A stretch of 6,286 nucleotides of DNA from Flavobacteriales bacterium (GTDB taxonomy: Bacteria > Bacteroidota > Bacteroidia > Flavobacteriales_F > PHOS-HE28). Each line of letters starts with the position of its first letter. Position 1 is the stretch's first letter. The DNA lies in the NCBI GenBank assembly GCA_020437875.1, contig JAGQVR010000169.1, positions 1 through 6,286 on the forward strand, written 5' to 3'. Position numbers and translations under genes: made by a program. Shown here piece by piece: positions 1 to 4,298 of this stretch. The notes beneath the pieces are model-generated. The model saw nothing but the letters and a program-made list of their open reading frames with translations, searched no databases and was not told where the DNA came from.

Positions 1-38
1 GGGGGGGCACTCCATCGAAGGCCTAGGTCCCATTCCCT

Positions 39-77
39 GCATGCGGTCACTCCGGCGAAGGCCGGAGTCCCGCATGC
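39..77. repeat. Long near-perfect palindrome, REP-like extragenic element
   Basis: The outer arms GCATGCGG (39-46) and CCGCATGC (70-77) and the inner arms ACTCCGGC (49-56) and GCCGGAGT (61-68) pair perfectly around a GAAG tetraloop. Only a TC/C internal bulge interrupts a 16-bp stem. A degraded copy of the core lies exactly 40 bases upstream (9-31 against 49-71, 18 of 23 bases identical), but it has lost most of its pairing. The core resembles the short extragenic palindromes dispersed in many bacterial genomes. It lies about 110 bases beyond the stop of the minus-strand lipoprotein gene, so it could also help end that transcript or protect its 3' end. No T-run follows on either strand, so a classic intrinsic terminator is not supported. 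The stem is seen directly; the REP identity is inferred. Confidence 0.6.
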
Positions 78-186
78 CACCAAGCGGATCTAGTAGGCCT
101 GGTAAGGCAGGTGTTAGCACACGGTCGCTCTGCAGCCGACCATTTCAGTGCCTGCTGCCACCGCAGATCGCCGCGCTGGATACGAC

Positions 187-534
187 CTACTTGAACTGCA
201 CCACGTCCGCCGTTACGATGCAGGTGAGACGGCGGTACAACTGGAAGACGATGGAGGTCTGGCGGTAGTCCACCGTCACGTTCACCAGCGCTTGTCCGTC
301 CTGCAGCGGGTGCTCCGCCAGCATGGCCTGCCGTGCTTCGGCCACCAGCGCATCGCGGTTCATGCCACCAACGCCCATGTAGTAGGTGGCCTGTGACTGG
401 CCACGGATGCTGTGGTGTACGTAATGGAAATTGTTCTCGGTAAGCGAGGCGCTCGGGAGCATGCCGCCTTGATAGAAGGTGCAACTCGATAGGAAGAGCG
501 CGGTGAACGCCAGTGGGAGAGTACGCTTGATCAT
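187..534 (-). CDS. Small outer-membrane lipoprotein, DUF6567-like
   Basis: This encodes a 115-residue predicted lipoprotein of unknown function. The start was placed at the ATG at 534-532 because it gives a clean lipoprotein signal: basic MIKR, a hydrophobic core (residues 6-15) and lipobox LSSC with Cys18. An upstream in-frame ATG at 606 would add 24 non-hydrophobic residues and bury the signal. The residue after Cys18 is Thr, not Asp, which fits export towards the outer membrane. The mature part has an NNFHYV motif (34-39), a glycine-rich YYMGVGGM segment (51-58), an ALVNVTVDY strand (82-90) and the ending CIVTADVVQF. From memory this pattern fits small Bacteroidota lipoproteins annotated DUF6567, in which a gly-rich segment is followed by a helix and two strands; I could not run a search. 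It is transcribed divergently from the secreted-protein gene at 731. There is no purine-rich ribosome site; a TATATTGC box ends four bases before the ATG. Confidence 0.8.
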   Translation of the reverse strand: MIKRTLPLAFTALFLSSCTFYQGGMLPSASLTENNFHYVHHSIRGQSQATYYMGVGGMNRDALVAEARQAMLAEHPLQDGQALVNVTVDYRQTSIVFQLYRRLTCIVTADVVQFK

Positions 535-538
535 CGGG

Positions 539-546
539 GCAATATA
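539..546 (-). promoter_or_regulatory. Possible -7 element (TATATTGC) of the lipoprotein gene
   Basis: On the minus strand TATATTGC lies four bases before the lipoprotein ATG. It matches the Bacteroidota -7 consensus TAnnTTTG except at its last two positions. A matching -33 TTTG is not visible at the usual distance. If real, transcription would begin at or very near the start codon, giving a leaderless or almost leaderless mRNA. This is an inference from sequence alone. Confidence 0.3.
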
Positions 547-730
547 CTCCCCTCGTATTTGGGCGTTCCGATCACGACCTGGCACGTGTGGTGTGAAGGA
601 CATCATCGAAGGGCAGATTCGCGCGTTGAGGTGAACTCGATGGTCCGCGCGAAACTCCGCAGCTCGTCAACGAAAGTTCTATTGCGCGGCGTCGCACATG
701 CCGCTTCCTTCGTGCCAACGACCACGGACC

Positions 731-1456
731 ATGACCCTACGCTACGCTGCCCTCGCATTTACATCGTTCGTTGGCCTCAGCACCATCTGCGCACAGGATG
801 TGCTGGTGTACAGCAACCAGTTCCTGGCACCGATCGCAACGCCAACGATCGCCTCCTGCCAGCAGGACTTCGGCGTGGACCCGGTGAACACGCTGTGGGC
901 GGGCACGGGTCTGGGCACATCCTCCGGGACCTTCCAGAACACCAGCACGGTGGAGACCATCCTGGTCACCGGCCCGGCCGATGTGTACGATGACCCGAGC
1001 GGCATCGGTGGCGACCACGCCATCGGGATGTTGAACACCTTCTGGGGCGACAAGCTCGGCCTGCTCGTGGACACGGAGGGCCTGCCGTTCGTGAACGTGG
1101 GCATGGACCTTTCGGCGATCAACACCACCTGCGGTGGTCCACTGCCCATGGATACCGTGGTCTTCCTGCTGGAGCTGTTGGATGCACCGAACGGGATGTA
1201 CGATGTGACCGCCGGCACCGTGTTGGATAGCGATTCCCTCACCGGGGTCGGGCCCAACGCGGACAGCTTCGTGTTCAACTGGGCGCACGCGGAGGGCAGC
1301 TTGGATGTGACCGGCAGCACCGATGGCCTGGTGGCCGTGCGCATGACCTTGCTCCGCTCTTCGTACGCCGCTTTCGACAACATCTACATCGAAGCCTCCT
1401 TCGACCCGGTCATCAGCGCGGTGCGGGAGGAAGTCGGGGTCGCGCTACAAGCATAA
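731..1456 (+). CDS. Secreted beta-rich protein, stopped early by TAA inside its T9SS sorting domain
   Basis: As read, this is a 241-residue secreted protein of unknown function. The ATG at 731 was chosen over the in-frame ATG at 698 because it starts a typical signal peptide: basic MTLRY, a hydrophobic core to about residue 19, and likely cleavage after CAQ (20-22). The mature region is rich in beta-prone, Gly/Asp/Thr-rich segments. It ends with AAFDNIYIEASFD (213-225); an FDN-plus-strand ending of this kind is common at the close of jelly-roll or carbohydrate-binding-like sandwiches, but no specific fold or ligand can be named. Cys43 and Cys134 could form a disulfide. After a linker (VREEVGVALQA) the frame meets TAA at 1454-1456, exactly where the Tyr of a YPxP sorting-domain motif is expected. 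Without the sorting domain the product should reach the periplasm but not be exported or anchored by T9SS. No Shine-Dalgarno sequence precedes the start. Confidence 0.8.
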   Translation: MTLRYAALAFTSFVGLSTICAQDVLVYSNQFLAPIATPTIASCQQDFGVDPVNTLWAGTGLGTSSGTFQNTSTVETILVTGPADVYDDPSGIGGDHAIGMLNTFWGDKLGLLVDTEGLPFVNVGMDLSAINTTCGGPLPMDTVVFLLELLDAPNGMYDVTAGTVLDSDSLTGVGPNADSFVFNWAHAEGSLDVTGSTDGLVAVRMTLLRSSYAAFDNIYIEASFDPVISAVREEVGVALQA

Positions 1457-1666
1457 CCGATACCCTGCGCACAACAGCTGACCGTTACGGGCCTCGCCGC
1501 GCAGCCCCATGCCGTGACCATCCACAATGCACTGGGCAGCCTCATGCGCACCACCACCTTGTCCGCCAATGGCAGCGTGGACGTGTCGGACCTGGCGACC
1601 GGCAGCTACGTGCTCCGCGTGGTGGATGACGACGAGGTGGGTGTGCTGCGCTTCGTGAAGGAGTGA
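1457..1666 (+). pseudogene. Severed T9SS type A C-terminal sorting domain of the upstream gene
   Basis: The reading frame of the 731 gene continues past its TAA without a frameshift for 69 codons to TGA (1664-1666). The segment starts PIPC, then LTVTGL, VTIHNALGSLM, a VDVSDLATGSYVLRVV core and the end VGVLRFVKE. This is the usual order of a T9SS type A domain: YPxP, beta strand, I-x-N-x-x-G, L-x-x-G-x-Y-x-L-R-V, and a closing basic strand. Reading the TAA as TAC or TAT would restore YPIPC and a 311-residue protein. The domain normally directs passage through the T9SS pore and is then removed or used for attachment. Separate translation is unlikely: the only in-frame ATG (the Met of GSLM) lies well inside the domain. 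Either a recent nonsense mutation or a base-calling or assembly error would explain it. The domain assignment is firm; the cause is undecided. Confidence 0.8.
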
Positions 1667-2106
1667 GCGTGTTCCGTGAGGCGTCCGAGGATCTTCCGAC
1701 TACTGGCGACTTCGATCTGAGCCTGTTCCATGGGAAGGCGGTCCGACCCGTTCAGGATGCCGTGCGCTGAACGTCCACCATCACTCCATCTCATCATCCC
1801 GATCCCGCCGGTCCATGCACCAGAAGCGATACGCGGCAAAGCCCAGTATGAGGAAGTAGAGGACGACCAAGGAGATGTTCAAAAGCATGGAGGGCGGCCG
1901 CCGAACTGGGTAAGAAGCTCCCCGATCGACGGTACCGCGAAGCAACCACCAGCGCACAGGGGCAACCGCCTGAAACCGGACGAACACGGCCGGAAACTCC
2001 GCCCGATGGCTCATTTCATCGACGAATGATAGAATGGCTTCGATGAGCGCGTCTCTTCCTGGCTGTTTGGCACAACGCTGGCCTCGGTCGGTGCAAACCC
2101 ATCATC
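1667..2106. other. Gene-poor stretch between the secreted protein and the ferritin-like gene
   Basis: These 440 bases hold no convincing gene apart from the weak 35-residue minus-strand candidate at 1781-1888. Longer open frames here, on both strands, encode Arg/Pro/His-rich sequence without domain character and look like GC-driven chance frames. A perfect 10-base palindrome GGCGGCCGCC lies at 1893-1902. No terminator with a T-run is visible after the TGA at 1664-1666. Confidence 0.5.
1781..1888 (-). CDS. Possible 35-residue single-span membrane peptide
   Basis: This short minus-strand frame, starting at the ATG at 1888-1886, encodes a hydrophobic stretch (about residues 2-22, LLNISLVVLYFLILGFAAY) followed by a charged tail rich in Arg, Asp and Glu (CMDRRDRDDEME). 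The layout, a single membrane span with a charged C-terminus, is that of many small bacterial membrane proteins. Opening the frame further upstream to 2014 adds 42 residues of Arg/Pro-rich sequence that does not look protein-like, so the shorter start is preferred. No ribosome site or promoter is evident, and the palindrome at 1893-1902 lies immediately upstream. It could be a real small protein, a remnant of a larger membrane protein's N-terminus, or chance. I recognise no family. Confidence 0.3.
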   Translation of the reverse strand: MLLNISLVVLYFLILGFAAYRFWCMDRRDRDDEME

Positions 2107-2595
2107 ATGGCCACCCGATCATTCGTTCGCATGCTGGAGGTGAAGTTGGATGAGGCCTTCTTCGTCTTCCGCCAGCTCCCTAAACAACTCAACAGCGCCG
2201 CCAAGCGGCTGGGCCTGCACACCGTACGCGACCACGTGCTAACGCGCGCCCGTGACCTGCAGGCCCGCGCGGACCAATTGCTTTCGGCCCTACGGAAGTG
2301 GGGTGATCGCAAGCCCTACCCCTGTGACTGCGCCGACCTGGCCACCGAATTGAACGACCTGCGGCATGCGGTGAAGAGCCCCGCGCCGGACCGCTGGTTG
2401 TACAGCACCACCCTGCGCATCACCAGCAGATTGACCACCATGGTCCGTGAGCGCCTGGTGAAGGCCCGAAGGCTGGCCATCCTGCTCGGCGAGTTCGTGC
2501 TGGCGGCGGACATCAAGCAGTTGCTGGAGGAGGAACGGCATGCCGAGGCCCGGCTGAAGGTGGCTGGTGCGGATCCGAATACGCAGGACGGCTAG
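2107..2595 (+). CDS. Helical protein, weakly DUF892/YciE ferritin-like
   Basis: This encodes a 162-residue, almost entirely helical cytoplasmic protein with no signal peptide. Length and motif order resemble the DUF892 (YciE/YciF) ferritin-like family. An N-terminal helix (10-33, with QLPKQL and AAKRLG) is followed by a second helix (about 40-65), a short DRKPYPCDC loop where the family commonly has a KxKKC-like turn, and two C-terminal helices. The last reads ARRLAILLG, AAD and LLEEERHAEARL (120-150), which lines up by eye with ARxxAxLLG, AAE and LxEEExAxxxL of DUF892. The acidic and His positions thought to bind metal in the family (ExH in helix 2, HYE in helix 3) are not preserved: the helix-3 region reads RLTTMV. 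If related, it is probably not an active ferroxidase. The gene stands alone, 149 bases before the membrane-protein run. The start is preceded by CAAACCCATCATC and has no Shine-Dalgarno. The coding call is firm; the family is tentative. Confidence 0.75.
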   Translation: MATRSFVRMLEVKLDEAFFVFRQLPKQLNSAAKRLGLHTVRDHVLTRARDLQARADQLLSALRKWGDRKPYPCDCADLATELNDLRHAVKSPAPDRWLYSTTLRITSRLTTMVRERLVKARRLAILLGEFVLAADIKQLLEEERHAEARLKVAGADPNTQDG

Positions 2596-2715
2596 TGGCG
2601 TTGGGGGTGAACGCACGCTGCCATTCCATGGCGGAAGGGCCCCTTTGACACACTGTGCACGATCCGTGGTGGGATCATCCTGGCCTCGCCACCGTCCATC
2701 CCAGGCTCGTGGACC

Positions 2716-2723
2716 TACCTTGG
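2716..2723 (+). promoter_or_regulatory. Possible -7 element (TACCTTGG) of the membrane-protein run
   Basis: TACCTTGG matches TAnnTTTG at five of six fixed positions and lies 21 bases before the ATG at 2745. It is the only such box in the gap between 2595 and 2745. No -33 TTTG is visible upstream, so the call is weak. Confidence 0.25.
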
Positions 2724-2744
2724 TGATACATCAAACCCATCACC

Positions 2745-3164
2745 ATGAACACACGCGTACTGCTGTCGGGTCTCGCTTCTGGCGTGGCCGGTTTCCTGCT
2801 CGGCTGGATCCTCTTCGGCATGCTGATGATGGATTATTTCGAGGCCGGAGTGATGCACTACGAAGGCCTGCACAAGCCCGAGGCGGAGATGAACCTCGGT
2901 CTGGTCTTCCTCTCCAACCTGCTCTATGGCCTCATGCTCGCGTGGATCTGCGCGCGGAGCGCGGCCAATGGACTCGTTCCCGGTCTGGTCGTGGGTGCGG
3001 TCGTCGGCTTCGGCGTTTACGCCAGCATGAGCCTGATGTTCCTGGCCTTCATGAACTGGTACACGACCATGAGCGTGGCCGTGGTGGAAGTGATCGCCAA
3101 CACGGCGTGGAGCGCAGGCATGGGAGCGGTGGCCGGCTTGGTGCTGAACCGGAAGAGCGCCTAG
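2745..3164 (+). CDS. Uncharacterised four-span membrane protein
   Basis: This 139-residue inner-membrane protein has four predicted spans: about residues 5-28, 52-70, 78-102 and 110-134. Span 1 is glycine-rich (SGLASGVAGFLLGW) and leads into FGMLMMDYFEAGVMHYEG; the acidic and aromatic loop that follows (about 30-50) would face outside. Span 3 has a GxxxGxxxGxG-like series (GLVVGAVVGFG), which often packs helices closely. The pattern is similar to small Bacteroidota membrane proteins that I recall in the DUF1761-like group, but I cannot confirm that and no transport or enzyme motif is visible. It heads a three-gene plus-strand run, and the next start is 31 bases after its stop. The start is supported by the immediate onset of span 1 and by the leader CAAACCCATCACC, nearly identical to the one before the gene at 2107. 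Confidence 0.8.
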   Translation: MNTRVLLSGLASGVAGFLLGWILFGMLMMDYFEAGVMHYEGLHKPEAEMNLGLVFLSNLLYGLMLAWICARSAANGLVPGLVVGAVVGFGVYASMSLMFLAFMNWYTTMSVAVVEVIANTAWSAGMGAVAGLVLNRKSA

Positions 3165-3183
3165 GTCGCGGACGGCTCAGCGC

Positions 3184-3191
3184 TATCTTGG
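3184..3191 (+). promoter_or_regulatory. Possible -7 element (TATCTTGG) next to the start at 3196
   Basis: TATCTTGG fits TAnnTTTG at five of six fixed positions and ends four bases before the ATG. That spacing is the same as for the TATATTGC box of the lipoprotein gene. It could give a leaderless transcript for the second and third membrane genes, independent of the first. No -33 box is evident. Confidence 0.3.
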
Positions 3192-3195
3192 TGGC

Positions 3196-3888
3196 ATGCC
3201 CGCCTGGTCCTTCGTGCTCTTCATCGGGGCTCTGGTCTGGGCCTTGTGGTGGACATGGCGTGCCTGGCACGACCGTTCGGTGCTCGCGGTCCTGGTCGGC
3301 TGGGGCGCACTGCATGCTGCATTGGCCGGTGCCGGGTTCTACATGGTGACCGAGGCCTTGCCACCGAGGCCGATGCTCCTGCTCTTGCCAATGCTCCTGG
3401 CCGTGGTAGGCCTGCTTGTGTTCGCGAGCGGCCGACGCTACCTGCAAAAGGCGGACCTGCTGGCGCTGACGGTGCTCCATGTGTTGCGCATCCCTGTGGA
3501 ACTGGTGTTGCACGCCGGATGGCAGGAAGGCTTGTTACCCCGCATGCTCACCTACGAGGGAATGAACTTCGATATCATATCCGGACTTACGGCACCGTTG
3601 GTGGTGCTCTACTTGAGGCGATCAAGGGATCCTGGCAGGCTGCTGCCATTGTTGTGGAACGTAGCCTGTCTGCTGCTCCTGGTGAATGTGGTGGTGCGTG
3701 CAGCGCTGAGCTTCCCTTCGCCCATGCAAGTGCTCAACCACGACGAACCCATGCGTCTTGTTCAGCAGTTGCCTTGGATCTGGCTGCCTTCGGTGATCGT
3801 GCCGGCGGTGCTGCTGGCGCATGTGGCGGCCATCGTGAAATTGATCGCGCCCTCCCCAACGCGTCCGGCCACGCACCAGCGTGCATGA
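3196..3888 (+). CDS. Uncharacterised seven-span membrane protein
   Basis: This 230-residue protein is mostly membrane-embedded, with likely spans near residues 4-23, 28-50, 58-78, 87-107, 123-140, 148-171 and 193-217. The best-marked features are the HVLRIPVELVLHAGW segment (95-109) and MLTYEGMNFDIISGLTAPLV (117-136), which place Arg, Glu, His and Asp in or beside the membrane and could be functional residues. I recall unnamed Bacteroidota membrane proteins with a similar RIPVE and TxEGxNFDIxSGxTAP pattern but know of no function. The C-terminus is a short basic, proline-containing tail. The start at 3196 is supported by span 1 beginning at once; there is no Shine-Dalgarno sequence. The gene is 31 bases after the previous membrane gene and 48 before the next, so an operon is plausible. 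An overlapping plus-strand frame at 3246-3932 is a shadow. Confidence 0.8.
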   Translation: MPAWSFVLFIGALVWALWWTWRAWHDRSVLAVLVGWGALHAALAGAGFYMVTEALPPRPMLLLLPMLLAVVGLLVFASGRRYLQKADLLALTVLHVLRIPVELVLHAGWQEGLLPRMLTYEGMNFDIISGLTAPLVVLYLRRSRDPGRLLPLLWNVACLLLLVNVVVRAALSFPSPMQVLNHDEPMRLVQQLPWIWLPSVIVPAVLLAHVAAIVKLIAPSPTRPATHQRA

Positions 3889-3936
3889 ACCTCGTTGCCG
3901 TGACTTCTTTGCGCTATACCGAACGACCGTAGTACC

Positions 3937-4152
3937 ATGGATCAGGAGCAGGACAATGGCCGTCGCAGGATCGACTGGAACCGCATGGGTCATGGCTTTG
4001 CGATCGGCCTCTTCGTCGGCATCGCCGTGTATGCAGTCGCCACCAAGGGCCTTGGCTTCTTCACCGTGCTGCCGCTGCTCATCGCCTACCTGATCTTCAG
4101 GAATGGCAGGCGTGCGAAGGGTGTTGAGCAGGACAAGGACGATGGTGCCTAG
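3937..4152 (+). CDS. Small two-span membrane protein
   Basis: This 71-residue protein has a charged N-terminus (MDQEQDNGRRRIDW), a hydrophobic Gly-containing hairpin (about 19-36 and 39-55) with a KG turn, and a charged tail (RNGRRAKGVEQDKDDG). Both ends probably face the cytoplasm, given the Arg clusters on each side. The DWNRMGHGFAIGLFVGIAVY pattern is common in short Bacteroidota membrane proteins of unknown role; no enzymatic motif is present. It is the last of the plus-strand run and converges with the large minus-strand gene, leaving 146 bases between the stops. The start is chosen because it is the only in-frame ATG upstream of the first span that keeps the typical polar lead-in. Confidence 0.7.
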   Translation: MDQEQDNGRRRIDWNRMGHGFAIGLFVGIAVYAVATKGLGFFTVLPLLIAYLIFRNGRRAKGVEQDKDDGA

Positions 4153-4298
4153 AGCGGTCCTTCGCGGCTGTTGCTAGGAAGAGCGTATTGCGCGTTTGGG
4201 CGCCTGTTCTGCTAGTGTGAAGGCATGCCCGCACCGTTGGAGGCAGGTGCGTTGCACACGCCTGACGTGAGCGGGGCCTCCATTCGTTGTCGGCTTCC
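4153..4298. other. Convergent intergenic gap
   Basis: The stops of the plus-strand membrane run and the minus-strand secreted-protein gene face each other here. A terminator for both would be expected. The best candidates are a modest hairpin CAGGTG/CGCCTG (4244-4264, one wobble) nested inside GGAGGC/GCCTCC (4239-4281). Neither has an adjacent T-run on either strand, so termination is not demonstrated from sequence. Confidence 0.3.

Noticed and set aside
47..484. A 145-codon minus-strand frame over the lipoprotein gene
   Set aside because: It has no lipobox or recognisable pattern, while the alternative frame has a complete lipoprotein signal and family-like motifs.
737..1383. Two long minus-strand frames (737-1288 and 742-1383) opposite the secreted-protein gene
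   Set aside because: Neither has domain-like sequence. The plus strand has a signal peptide and a sorting domain, so these are shadows.
2598..2614. GCGTT/AACGC hairpin just after the 2595 stop as a terminator
   Set aside because: The stem is only five base pairs and no T-run follows, so chance pairing is as likely.
2567..3349. A 260-codon plus-strand frame overlapping two genes
   Set aside because: It is Arg/Gly/His-rich low-complexity sequence overlapping the 3' end of one gene and the whole four-span membrane gene in another frame. This is a GC-driven artefact.
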